Origin: Gerris lacustris | Lineage: Eukaryota > Arthropoda > Insecta > Hemiptera > Gerridae | Direction of reading: 5' to 3' | NCBI GenBank assembly: GCA_951217055.1 | Contig: OX578281.1 | Coordinates: 8,648,447 to 8,712,446 of the forward strand | DNA length: 64,000 bases | Shown here: in pieces, positions 11,712 through 24,600 of the stretch | How the letters are laid out: every line of letters starts with the position of its first letter | Numbering within the stretch: the stretch's first letter is position 1 | Program-made: the position numbers and the translations under genes | Notes under the pieces: generated by a model | What the model saw: only the letters and a program-made list of their open reading frames with translations | Database searches by the model: none | Told to the model about the DNA's origin: nothing

Positions 11712-11747
11712 GGCTATATTTCATCCCTTAAGGGACATCTTCAGGCC
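11712..11747 (-). ncRNA. Hammerhead-ribozyme-like motif in the foldback arm
   Basis: Minus strand 11747 to 11712: stem I GGC, core CTGAAGA, one extra T, stem II GTCCC/GGGAT around a TTAA loop, GAAA, a self-complementary ATAT forming a minimal helix III, then GCC closing stem I. The cleavage triplet would be ATA. The extra base between the core and stem II departs from the textbook consensus. Confidence 0.5.
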
Positions 11748-12013
11748 TGTAAACAAGGTATTTCTACATTATTATCTTTATAATTTTCAGCCATGTTAAT
11801 AATTATGTATCTAAACAATAATTTTTCTCAATCTTACTTTCTATAATAATTTTTAACATTAATAAGGAAATAAGGATTAATGTTAAAAATTATTATAGAA
11901 AGTAAGATTGAGAAAAATTATTGTTTAGATACATAATTATTAACATGGCTGAAAATTATAAAGATAATAATGTAGAAATACCTTGTTTACAGGCCTGAAG
12001 ATGTCCCTTAAGG

Positions 12014-12135
12014 CAGTGGTTCTTAACCTTTTGGTAACCACGGCCCCCTTAAAATCTCCAAGTATAATATATATAGTACCTAAATACCTTTCGAGACCCC
12101 CTGGGGGGCCGCGGCCCCCCGGTTAAGAACCACTG
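12014..12135. mobile_element. hAT MITE inserted in the hammerhead-like stem II
   Basis: 122 bp with perfect 15-bp ends CAGTGGTTCTTAACC / GGTTAAGAACCACTG and an exact 8-bp duplication CCTTAAGG (12006-12013 and 12136-12143). It splits the plus-strand ribozyme-like motif (11992-12157) of the right arm. Confidence 0.92.
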
Positions 12136-12253
12136 CCTTAAGGGATGAAATATAGCCAATTACTAAAATACTACTAATATGAAGTAATTTTTAATCACCC
12201 ATCACCCCTTCAAGACCCACCATAGAAGATATACAAATTATAGGGGACCACAG

Positions 12254-12259
<6 letters not shown>

Positions 12260-12310
<51 letters not shown>
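12260..12310. repeat. Poly-A tract (51 bp)
   Basis: Uninterrupted A homopolymer just right of the foldback. Confidence 0.95.
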
Positions 12311-12315
<5 letters not shown>

Positions 12316-13650
12316 TAACTTCTTTTTTTCACTTATAAAATAAATAATAACATTTTTAGGTGTTATTTATTTTTCACTTTTGACTTTTTTACATCAGAAA
12401 TCTTCTCCAAAAATGTCACGGATACAAATTTTGAAATGCATTAAGTATAAGAAAACAACTTTTATTTATAACATAATATTTATGTACAGTTATAACTAAC
12501 TATTTACAGAAAAAAAGTTTTTGCATCGGCGGGGCTACTTTAAAATTCTACTTAAAAATGTATAAGAATAAATTAAATTCACTGTTTATCTAATAGATAT
12601 TAATTATGTTAGATTTATTTTAATTTCATAACTATAATTTTATTCTGTATTCCTATTAACTAATTTAACTTTTTATCATTAAAATTGAACTACCAGAGTT
12701 TTATTACTTTCTGATGACTAATAAAATTGGAAAATATTTAGGTAAATTTGCATTATCCATGTGGGGAATGTGGTTTGTCGTAAAATATTAGGTCATGCCC
12801 CTAGCTCGACTTTTGGGGCGTACTCTGAATTGAGGATTACCTTTTTAAAATGCAAGTCCACCTCCCCTGATAGTTTATTGGCAATACTGTACATTAAAAG
12901 TGTACATATCTAAATTTTCACTATTATAAGCACCATTGATTGCTTGTAATTATTATAAACTTTTTTCAGTGCTATAATTTTGGTTGATTATTTACAAACA
13001 GTTAAATCATATTTTTAGTATTAGTAAAATTATTTTTATTTTATTTTATGAATATGTGAGAAAGTTTATCCAGTTTAATTATAAGTTCCTAAAAAATTTA
13101 TAATGTTCTATTCATCTATTAAATATTCTATAATTTTGACTATAAACAGATATTACAAGTATTTAAAATCTGCTAAACAATTTAAAAGTTTTCACTTTCA
13201 CATGCATGGATTTTTAACTTCAATATCACTATAATTTTACTACCTTTTTATTAGCTTTTTTTCTTGTTTGTTTGTTTATAAATAAAGATGAAATTAATGA
13301 GCCAACTGTTACAACAAAATATGAATTTAAAAAATTTCATCATGATCAGATAAAATAGGATCTCTAACCACTTTTAAAATCTTTTATTAAATGTTAATTA
13401 GAGAGATGTTTGCCATCTAAATTCGTTTTCAAAGTATGAGGTACAGTTTGGACTTTAAATTTATATAATCTCTTCTCTAATGAAGTTTTTCCGATTAGTA
13501 ACGCTAGTTCCAAACATGCCGTATTAAAGAGCACCTAATGTACACTGAAAGTGCTAGTTTCTTGATACAACAGGACAAACAAGAAAATTGAGCTTACACT
13601 ACTGTATAGGCTTTCACTATTATTATTTTGGTGGTTTCTATGTTTTATGG
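12311..13650. other. AT-rich intergenic DNA, nothing recognised
   Basis: No coding exon, terminal repeat or RNA gene that I could support on either strand. Confidence 0.5.
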
Positions 13651-13657
13651 TGTAAGT

Positions 13658-14132
13658 CAGTGGCGTATCGCAAAGGGAGTGAATGGAGCAGTCGCTTCAG
13701 GGCGCATGGATCCAAGGGGGCGCATCCTTCTTAAGGGGAAAAAATTCCAGACGCCTTAAAAAAATGTATTTGTAACTTATTTTAGATTGAAAATAGCCTA
13801 CTATTAGTGATAATTTATTATACTGTACTGCATTTATATGTCCTAATATTTTATTACAATAATTAAAAATAATAAATCGATCAATGAGTGAGTGTGTTAA
13901 AGTTTGGTGGAACTCGCCCATGTCACAAGCATAATGATTAATGGTTGTAAATAGGCTAAATTTAATTTGTCAATGTGCAAATTCTTTCCCCGGTGACTAA
14001 AAATTACTGTTGGTACAGCCATGAGCGTTCCAATTGTATGGTTGTCGTATGGTGATGGTTTTTTTTGGGGGGGGGGGGGAATGCTTGAGTCACTACCACT
14101 CCAGGGCGCATCAAATCACGCTACGCCACAAA
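13658..14132. mobile_element. hAT-like MITE
   Basis: Left end CAGTGGCGTATCG; right end a degraded CGCTACGCCACA near 14120-14130. The interior has 'GGGCGCATGGATCCAAGGGG' and G tracts. The terminal sequence is of the same type as the 10498 and 58446 elements. The duplication is not clear. Confidence 0.5.
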
Positions 14133-14259
14133 GACTAAGTCAAGATGTTTTGCACCCGCTGAGGGCAGAAAGTAACTTTTTTCAAATTATGATGACCCCA
14201 AAAGACAAAGAATATGCTGTCTAACTAACCTAAATAGTTTCTGCTTACTAATGGAGTAA

Positions 14260-15071
14260 AGGCGGAAATACACATGCTAGTAAAAAAGCATGTCAGTGGC
14301 GAGTTACTAGCACGTCAGTAGCTGGCATGCTGCAGACGCTGTGTACATTTGCCAGTGAAACAGCATGCTAGTATCATCCAGATGATCGGTCTTGTGCGAG
14401 CTACTAGCACAAGACAATACACATTCCAGTCCCAGTTCTAGTTTTGAAACAGGCACACGTTTCTTGCCTTCTCTTAGCCGGAATATATTATGAAATAATT
14501 GTATCTGATTTAATTAATTTTGATAGTTTTATTAATTGTTTTGCAATGTACATTATGCGAATGCATCGGTGCGGAATGAAATTAACCAGATTGTTTAGTT
14601 ACTTGCAAAGAACTGTGTTTTTAAACATTTGAAAAATAATAAAAATACACAAAGAGCGTGGGTAAAAGATTGGATAGCTAGAAGGGAATTAGGTACAGAG
14701 TCAGTGTCTACTAAATGAAATAGGGTTCGGGGAATTCAATAATCATGAATCAATTGCGAATGCTTCCGGAGAAAGTTGATGAGTTGTTGTCAGATACCCG
14801 CGAAAGGAAGGAACGCAACTGAAGACTGAATGGCTGAGGGAGACTCGTGCTAGCTACTAGCAAACTTGCGCTGGCAGGCCTGTTTACACGTGCCTTATCA
14901 GTTCCCTCACCCCTTGACTTGTGCCACTGGCAAGACAAAAATCAAACCCCGTGCGATTTACTAGCATGCTTTTCACTCGCATGCTATTTGATGTATACAC
15001 ATGCCAGTAGCACTCCTCTGCGAGCTACTCGTATGTTTTTGTGTGAGTAACTAGCATGTGTATTTCCGCCT
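14260..15071 (+). mobile_element. PIF/Harbinger-like element with transposase remnant
   Basis: Ends AGGCGGAAATACACATGCTA and its inverted match to 15071, flanked by TAA (14257-14259 and 15072-15074), the trinucleotide target of Harbinger elements. Inside, 14641-14715 reads QRAWVKDWIARRELGTESVS and 14742-14815 reads IMNQLRMLPEKVDELLSDT. These resemble the opening of Harbinger transposases (W....RR...G, then LRM....DELL). Stops and frameshifts separate them, so it is an internally deleted descendant of an autonomous copy. Confidence 0.75.
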
Positions 15072-15322
15072 TAATCAGAGAGATAAGTGAGGTTCCCGGT
15101 TACCTCCTCTAAACTGTTACACTGATGTAATTACTTGCTCCGTTTGAGTTGGCAATGACATTTTGGTACTTGTACCTGTATACTCTAACCAGTGGTTAGA
15201 GATCATCTCTACCCTACCTCTATTGAACTCTAACTTTTAGGGAGTGCTCCTAATTAACAAGAACCGACATTTTTAAATCGGTGTCAAAATCTTTCTTTTT
15301 TACTAAATACCATTGTGCCAAC

Positions 15323-15328
15323 TTTATT
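15323..15328 (-). promoter_or_regulatory. Candidate polyadenylation signal of the esterase-like gene
   Basis: AATAAA on the minus strand, about 150 nt beyond the stop at 15477. Confidence 0.45.
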
Positions 15329-15476
15329 ATTATGGCTTAAGACTGTAGCTCACTCTACTTCAATTTGATTCCCATCTTATCACAGTAGAATTCTAATTAG
15401 TTTTGAATGAACTTTAAAATTTCTTATTAGTGAGATTGTACTTCCATGCTCTTATTTTAGCCCCGCCGCGCCTCTG

Positions 15477-15604
15477 TCAGAATTCCCTCTCAGTTGACAA
15501 TATCCATCGTTTTCTTAACAATACAACGCACACGACCAGCAGACAAACTAATATCAGTATCATCACTAGTAACGTGTACATAGCACTCTTGTATCCTACA
15601 CCAT
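15477..15604 (-). CDS. Esterase-like gene exon 12: transmembrane helix and stop
   Basis: Residues 575-616. [20 protein letters not shown] is followed by the stop-transfer RKRW and a tail ending EREF before TGA (15479-15477). Acceptor TTTGTTTCAG. The tail has no evident PDZ-binding end. A longer isoform would need exons I do not see. Confidence 0.85.
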
Positions 15605-18600
15605 CTGAAACAAAAAATAACTCAATTTATTATGAGTGGAGGCAATAGTTTATTTACGCACCAAGGGAGTAGAGTAAGTCATTGATTTGAGCGATGAAGT
15701 TGGTTCCTGAGGCCAAGCCGATGAAACCATAATGTTAACTTCTGAGGCGGAGCCGAGGGAGTTTATTATCTCTCGGGTACAATTGATTTTCAATACTGGA
15801 AATTTTCATGTTTTTATCTCTTTTGATTCAAAAGTTATTGGAACCGTACAGAGTTACAGACAGACAGACACAGGAACGAAACTATAAGGGTTTCTTTTTT
15901 TGGTTTTACCAACGAAACCCTAAAAAGACCAGTCATGCACCATGACTTAATGAGCGAATTTTCAAAGAAATCTGTGTATTATTGGTTTATGATAATATAG
16001 AAAAATTTTGGTTTAGAATTTGGATAGGTGAAAATAAAAATTTGGTACACAGGAGTATGGGCTATAAAAGTCAAAAAAGTATATACCCTTCAAGATGCAT
16101 CTCGTTAAAAAGCTCTAAGAGTACAGTAATTGTTGTTATTTACACTTTTGTCATATTTTCATATAAGAGGGGGGTAAAATGGAAAAGACAAGTTATTATG
16201 CTATTTTTGACCCTAAATTTTCAAAATTTTATCCCTTAATGGACTCCAAAAATTGTGGCCAACGAACTCATCCTTTCTTTTGATATTATTACAATTTTAA
16301 AATTTGTTTGGCTTTTTTAAGTGCATCCTAATGTGAGATATCGTTTGGAGTGGCACATACATATATACATACATAAAAAAAAGTGTTAAATTTCAGGAAT
16401 CGATTAAGAATGGTCTAAAACGAATTTCCATGGAGAAAATTTTCAAAAATTCGCATTACAAAAATTTTGAAGCCATTGCAATAGCTTAATTTTCTTCGAA
16501 CGTTCGCTAAAAGTATTTTTTTTTTTAAACTAAAGGTGTAGAAGTGGGTCGTGAAGGGTAATAAAACGATGTGGTTTAAAGTTTACGAATGGCTATATTT
16601 CGCCCCACTCCGGGGCATAGACGTGCCTGAAACATCATTTTAACTTCATATAAATACAGCTCTGACTAGGTGAAGAATAAACTATACATAAGAAAAAAAA
16701 ACCTATTTTAGAAATGAGATCAAATAAAACAATTAAAATTTATAGAACCTACTGGTAAACGAAGGTTTGGTTACATGTTTAAAAAATTAGTCACATTCAT
16801 CTATATAATTATTGACTAATTTTTTAAACAATACCACTAATTAGTTGGTCGCAAACCTTGATTTTTGTTTTAAACAAAGTCTTCTCTATTATCAATATCC
16901 TTTTTGTTGTACACGAATAACCAATATTACACTTTCAATCTATGTAATTACCTGAATTTCTAGGTTGAATGTCCAAGATCGGTGTTATTTCAGTAGATGT
17001 CGATCCCATTCTAATTATCTGTGGAATTAGATCATTCCATATTCCAATTCCTAATTTATCGATCTCTTTATTACTTGGCGTGGCTCTGAGAACAACTTCA
17101 TATCTCTCAGGTAAATGGTACTGACGCCAAGAATATCCACCATAAGTTCCAACGCTCCTGGAAATAAGAAATATATGAATAATTAGGTTCTGCAGATGCT
17201 TAAAGAGGTTAGCGTACTCGTAACTTGCCTGCAACCAAAGACAGAAAAAAATATTTGGTAATAATTCAAATTCCAAATTGACATGTTTCTCTTAATAATC
17301 ATATGGAGTTGATATGTTGTAAAGTGATCAATCCTCTGTTTTGTAATTAGCTTTTATTGAGTTGGTATATTAGTTGGGATTTTTTTTTTTTAAAACTACT
17401 TTTAATTCTACTGAATATTTTTTATATTAGGCCTAACCCATGTCGAATGAAGTCTGCCCATGATCTCTTTATGATGACACTCAGTCGTTCTTCCAGCGGT
17501 AAGAACCTGGATCTTCCAATTTGTTCTAAAGATGATGGACCAGTTAACAGCATCAGATCACCTCCGTAGAGCCCTCCACCTGTACATTCACACATTTCCT
17601 TTATTTCATTAAATTAACTTCTAGTAATAGGAATAAAGAAACATAATCTTTTGTCAAATCAAATTCTGATTCTTAAGCCCTATACAGCTCTCTTTGTAAT
17701 AATTAGCCCTACATAGAGAAAGCCAGAGAAACTAGGAATCAGTGGGAAAAAACCCAATATTGTTTAAAACCTAGTCGGTGTTTTTTTTTACTTCCAAGCT
17801 AACCAAAGGTAACAGAATAGTCCAGGAGATAGCGTGCAAAAAAATGTCTGACTAACATCAAGCTAGAATTTTGTATACATGTCAATCTTTTAGCGCCTTT
17901 TAAGAATATGTGGTCGGCTAAGTTCGTCTGCAGGACATAGCTTGGCAATAAGCATTTGAAAAAAAAAAAAAAAAAAACCCGGAGGAGAGTGGCCATGTCT
18001 CACCAATTATGGTGAACAATGTGATTTCCATGATCCTGAGTACAGAATTAGTTATTAGACCAATAATCAAGTTGATGTTATTTTCACACTTTTGGCCCTA
18101 TATATGTCTGTCTGTCTGTCATTCAATTTTTGCGAAAAAAAACATCTTAATAGTCAGTTGTTAATGATCCTGTTACAGAATTAGTTATTAGACCAATAAT
18201 CAAGTCGATGTTATTTTCACACTTGATAGGTTAGTTATTCAAATATTACTAAAAATCAACATGGTCACTTATCAAGGGACAAACTAACATCAACTTGATT
18301 TTTGGTCTACTAACTAATTCTGTATTCAGGATCATGAAAATCACATTGTCCACCATAATGAGACATGGCTGCTCTCCACCGGTTTGTTTTTTTCAAACGC
18401 CTATTGCCAAGCTATGTCCCGCAGACGAACTTAGCCGACCCCATATTCTTAAAAGGCGCTAAAAGATTGACTTGTATACAATATTCTAGCTTGATGTTAG
18501 TCAGACACTTTTTTGCACGCTATCTCCTGGACTAGAAGCTATGTGATCGTTCTAAAGAACAATTCTTTTTTTTTTTTTATATTTCTCCAATTTCAAAAAT

Positions 18601-21600
18601 TCCATTAAACAAATCTGTTTCGGACATCAGGGAACTTTTTTGGCCCTATATAATATGTCTGTCTGTCATTCAATTTTTGCGAAAAAAACATCTTAATAGT
18701 CAGTTGTTAATAAAATTTTGATGATTATAATTGGCCCATTGTTGGTCCCCTTTTCAACCCTCTGCGTCTGTTTGTTTCTCTTCCAATTGCACACACACAT
18801 ACTAATTAATTACACCTATGTCTTTATAAGTATTCATCAACTACTACCAAAAACTGGTTTTATGAACTTATCAAGTAAATTAATTTGCTCTTTTTGATTA
18901 TCTCAGTAACAAATAGAATAATTTAAATTTTCTCTGTAGATTATAATCCAATTTTAGAGAGTATTTAATTCATGTGTTTCAACTTATTTAATAGATATGA
19001 ATTTCAGGGATAAATTTTGTTAAATATGTGGATTGTTTTCTCTGCTTCCAAATAATTACAGCCTACACATCCACTGAGCCCGTCTAGAATTCCATTCTGT
19101 TTTTATATCTACAGCATTATCAAATAGAATACACAATATTCTATTAACATGGACATGAGTTGTTAGTTGCTTTAACTGTAATGGTAAATACAAACCTGTG
19201 CCGTTGGTGTTATAGATACCAATGCCTGGATGATTAAATACATAAGCAAATATAGGTGGGCTAAAACTTGTGTTGGCCATATAATCAAGCTGCTTTGCAT
19301 GGGGAGCTGCAAACTGAGCCTCTGAATACATCTGCAACATAAAATTACCATATTACCTGACATCGTAAGGATTGTTTATAATTTATATTAATGATCTCCC
19401 CGAATATGGGGCTTTGAGTCCAAGATTTGCAAATGATTCTACATATGTAATAAAAGAAAAGGAAAGGATTGTGATGAAGTTGAACTAATAATTGATATCA
19501 TTGTAAAAGATGCTAAAAGATTGGTTTGTCATTAATAAATTAACTTTGGATGAATCAAAAAATCAAATTTTAAGACATACTCTTAAAAATCTTAATTCTG
19601 TAAATCCTTCAGCAATAAAAATACTTGGACTGTCAATTGGGAGCACACTTAATTGGAAAGTTCATGTTAACCATCTCAGTAGTAGTCTTTCATCTGTTCT
19701 GTACATGCTTTATAAACTTGGTTCCACTCTGGATAAAAGAACTATTAAACTTGCGTACTATGCACACTTTCATTCATGTATGCTCTATTATGTATTAAAG
19801 AATGGGGAGCTGCCCCGTCTGCTAATAGCTTTTTAACTTTTTGGAACGAAGTTCCTTATGGCACGTTGTGGAGCCCGGGAGTGAATCCGAAAAAAACGAC
19901 CAAAATCACCGTCACGCAAAAAGCGTCACGAAATCTACGGATGACGATAGCTTGTGTAAAAGTTGACCGACTTAGTTGAAATTTGGTACACATGTTCATT
20001 TTACCAATGCCCAGGATAGGTTCGTTGGACAACGTTATCCGCCCAAGCGTTCACGCGCAACGCTCCCGTAAACGTAAGCTTCAAATTTAAAATTGGAATT
20101 TTAGGACGGGAAAAAATTCTAACTTTATCTATTTAATGAGACAAACAACTTATATAAATATTTTTTTTTTTTAGTAAAAGTAACACCAACTCTGCTGTGA
20201 GGTGATAAAGATCGCTAAATTTATTAAAGCGGACCTAAACGTTTTAAATAAAGGAAACAACGTTTTTACCGATATCTTATGTTCCAATGTAACGATTTTA
20301 ATAAAACTTCATACACATCGTCGAAAGTACAATTGAAACAGGCATGTAAAATTTCAACCTGATACAAGCAGCAGTTTTTTTACAGTGACGTGATATATTT
20401 TACAATTTTTAAAAGTTGATGTCCAAAGTATGGGGTTTGTAGATAATATAGGTGGAATATTAAGAATGTAGAGTGATTCCCCCACTCCTATATTTCGCCT
20501 GGTATCCTTTCGTGTGCAATCCCAACTCTTCTATCTTTCCATCTCTCTCTCACTATACTCTCTCTCTCTTACTCCTTCTTCCTGTCAAACTCGCTATTTA
20601 TCCACAAAACAACGCTTTTTTCAATTATTGTTTCTATCATTGAGAAAAGTATTCGTATATTATTTAAAATGGAAAGTGCACCAAGAGAATCGTCAAAAAT
20701 TGACAGTGTCGACTGTGTTAAATTATTAACCAGTAAAACTGTAAATATATAAGTATAAATTGATGTAATAAAATAATATTGCTCATAAGCGGATCAAGGG
20801 ATTTTTGTAATAAGTTTTATGTAATAATTTTACTAATAATAATTTTCTAATTGAGTCAAAAATATTTATTGGAACGAGTAGTTAGCAACGTATCTTACTT
20901 AGCAGTGTGATTTTATATTTAATGAAAAATGTAAGGAACTTCGTTCCTACCGGGTGTGATTGATTTGTTGATTGAAATGATTGATTTGTTCTTAAGATTC
21001 TCGACTTCAAAACGTTCGAAACTCTATTGTTAAAACCATTGAAAAAACTCAATTTTGACATGAACACTGAACATAGAATACCATTATGCAAAACATTGAA
21101 CCAGCAATACTGTAATGTCTTACTGGTTTTTTGACTCATACATAATATTATATTACATCATTTAATAAGGATTCAATGACTTTTATTAATAAAGATAAAG
21201 ATCGTAGTTCGTATTATCTTGATTATAATAATAATCTATCATCATTTATAACAGTGATAGAATTAATTAATTAATATTAGCTACCAATAGTGAGCCATTG
21301 AAAATGCTTAAAATAGAGAAATAATTGAGGGTTATTAAAATTGCATTCCAGGAAATTATTTTGCTTCTAAGCTTATCAAAGGTAACAGAAGATATGAGAT
21401 CGTTCTGAGGAAAAAAAAAATTATGTCTCCGATTACATAAATTCCAAGATAGAAATCCGTTTCAGACATCAGGGAACATTTTTGTTTCCCTGTCTGTCAG
21501 TCAGTTTTTGCAAACCGACATATCTTAAAAACTACTCTTCCAATTTTAACCAAATTGGGATTTTAGATCATAATTAGCCCATTGTTGGCAGTGACGGATC

Positions 21601-24600
21601 TAGGGGGGGGGGGGGGGGGGCAGCCTGCCCCGGGCGCCGGGTTGGAGGGGCGCCCGCGCCGAGCTAGCCTTTTTTTTGTTCTGCAAAAAATAAAGTGCAA
21701 GTGCTAAAATTGGCGCAAAACGCCCCCAGAAAGGAAGCCAGACGAAATATTAAAAGTGATCCCTATTTCATTTCCATTTTTCATTTTTTGAACGATTTGA
21801 CAAAGGGCGCCATTATAGAACAACAGATTTGCAAAGTGTGTAACTGTTATTGCTATAGTCTTAGGGCGCCTTTGGAACAAGGGCGCCAAGGAACATAATA
21901 TTTGGAAAATAATTCAAATTGAATGGAGTAATTTACTCCTTTTAAATGAATTTGATAAAGGGCGCCATTAGAACAACGGATATTATCGAGGGCACCCAGT
22001 ATCAAACAAGAACCCATCTCAATTAATCCAGTAACTACTGAAATATTTATATATTCGCTATTTTGCAAAGTGTGTAGCTGTTATTGTTATAGTCTTGCGT
22101 AGGGCGCCTTTGGAGTGAGAGGAATTAGCAAGGACGCCAAGAGAAAAAAAAAGTTTTGGAAAATAATGCAATTGAATGGGTTAATTAAACACCTATTACA
22201 GTTAACTAAATGAATTTGACGAAGGGCGCCCTTGGAGCAACAGGAAAACAGCAAGGGCGCAGCTGAGAAACAAAAAATTTTTGGAAACCAATGTTTCCAT
22301 AATAAATAAAATTAATATTTTATTTATGTATTCGCTGTAGCTGTTATGTTTTGCAAAGGGCGCCTTTGGCGCAATAGAAATCTGCAGGGGCGCCAAGAAA
22401 TAAAAAAGTTTGGAACCCACAGTAAATTAATACATTAAAAGTCAAAACCGTATTATTCAAAACCTTGTATACGTAATTTCACATTTGCACATGCATTGAA
22501 CTTAGACATATTATGATTTTTCAATTTTAATTTTTAATGTGACTCCAAAATGGAAAATTTTTAAGAGGATTCGCAAGAAAAAGAAATATCATTATACATA
22601 TTCTGTATCTCGGGGGGGGGGGGGGGGGGTTTGAGCAGGGAAACGCGGCTGGGATATAAATCCGTCGGCGGTAAAACGGAGGAACTATGGCTGCTATGGT
22701 TGAGGAGATTAGAATAAGGAATTTATTACAATAGAATAATTCGCAGAAAGGAAAGGATTGCGCTTGGTAATGGGGAATTTCTAGTCACCTATTCGTGCAA
22801 ATTATTTTCAGAGCAGGCTTTTTCCCATATGGCTAAGAAGGAAGGTCTCACGCAGTGGAAGAAGTTAAATAAAAATTCCAGAACATGAAAAATCCTTAGG
22901 CTACAAAAAAGTTTTTGTTCTTGGAAAACATTAGAGGTTTCTCTAAATAAAGGAGGAATTGTCAAAAAACTACAGGAACAAATATCGCAGGATTTTTATA
23001 GACCCACCAATTAATTAATTAAGTAATTCATAAATTAAATTTGTATTACTAATTTTTATTTAAATTTAATTATTCCATTCATTTTTAAAAGGATAATTAA
23101 TTAAATTTAAAAATTAATCAATAATTAAATTTAAAAATTAATTAATTAAATTTAAAAATTAATTAATTAATTAAATTTAAAAATTAATTAATTAAATTTA
23201 AAAATTAATTAATTTAATTTAAAAATTAATTAATTAATTAATTAATTATGTTAAAACGTTTTTGTATTGGGAAAGAGTCTATGTACTAAGTTTCAGCTCG
23301 ATTGGATGACTGGAAGAGGTATAACTCGCCCGCCAAAGGTTTTATACCTACCAATTAATTAATTAATTAAATTTTATATTTTATGTTTATTACTTTTTTA
23401 AATTTAATTAATCCATTCATTTTTTTAAAAAAAATATAATTAATTAAATTTTAAAATGTAAAAATTAATTAATTAATTAAATTTATTTATCTAATTAATT
23501 TGTTAGAATGTTTTTGTATTGGTAGAGAGTCTATGTGCCAAGTTTCATTTCCATTGGATAACTGGAAGAGGGTTAACTAGCCTTCCAAAGATTTGACGAT
23601 AGGCGCCACCCAGCCACAAAAGTGAAGTTAATATAAAGGATTTAAAAAGTAAATTATGCTAAAAATTATAATGACTTGCCACATTTGAATAATTAATAGA
23701 CCTTTATGCACTTAAATAATTAATGATATTTATAAAAAAATACAAATTAAACTAATACTGGAGACAATAAGTAATTTCCCAGTGTTACTCTTTCATAAAA
23801 TCAAACACTGACTGTTTCTATGTTTTTACTGGTCTTATATTACTTTGCTTTGTAAGTTTCATCGCACATTTCCGTTTCCCCAATTTTGAACCACTTCCCG
23901 TGATTCAATCTTCCCCAAATTTTGCACATAGATACAACTAAGGTGAAGAATACAGAAACCAAAAAATAAAAAATAAAAAAAAAAAAAAATGGCGTCAAAT
24001 TTATTTGCTTTTTAAGTTTCATCGCACACCTATTATCCCAATTTTGAACCACTTACCGTCATTCAATCTGCCCCAAATTTTGCACATAGATAAGGTGAAG
24101 AATACAGAAACCAAAAAAAATAAAAACAAAAACAAAATGGCGTCAAATTTATTTGCTTTTTAAGTTTCATCGCACACCTTTTACCCCAATTTTGAACCTC
24201 TTATCGTCATTTAATCTTCCCCAAATTTTGCACATAGATGCAACTACGGTGAAGAATACAGAAAAAAAAAAAGTTGAAAATAAGACCAGTTTTGAAAAAT
24301 TGCATTTTTATATTAATTTTTGTTAAGTGAATTGAAATAATAATTATGTGAGTGACCTTGACTCTGTAAAACCAGTTAGTTCATTCTCGTAAGAGATTTG
24401 TCTTTTATTACTTTGTGAAACACACGAATAAAAAGATAAGAAGTTCAAAGATTGTCTAATTATAATTATCTATGTGGGAATAGATTTGTTTCCTTATTAC
24501 ACTTACCAAAACAAAACAAAACCTAATACCTGAATATCTCGGATAGTAATAGTTTGGGGAACCCCTGTCTGTGCTTTATGATAGAATTCTGTTGATGAAA

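Larger units (their letters stand above)
11636..12234. mobile_element. Near-perfect foldback (Penelope-like arms) with nested hAT
   Basis: The arms, about 228 bp each (11636-11863 and 11877-12234 minus the insertion), are almost identical inverted copies around a 13-bp spacer. The outer sequence is TATCTTCTATGGTGGGTC. Each arm carries a hammerhead-like motif. It adjoins the end of family F copy 1. No ORF. Confidence 0.75.

Noticed and set aside
15640..16530. Additional cytoplasmic-tail exon for the esterase-like protein
   Set aside because: This lies upstream of exon 12 in gene sense and no open segment with good splice sites joins in phase; nothing suitable was seen below 15477 either.
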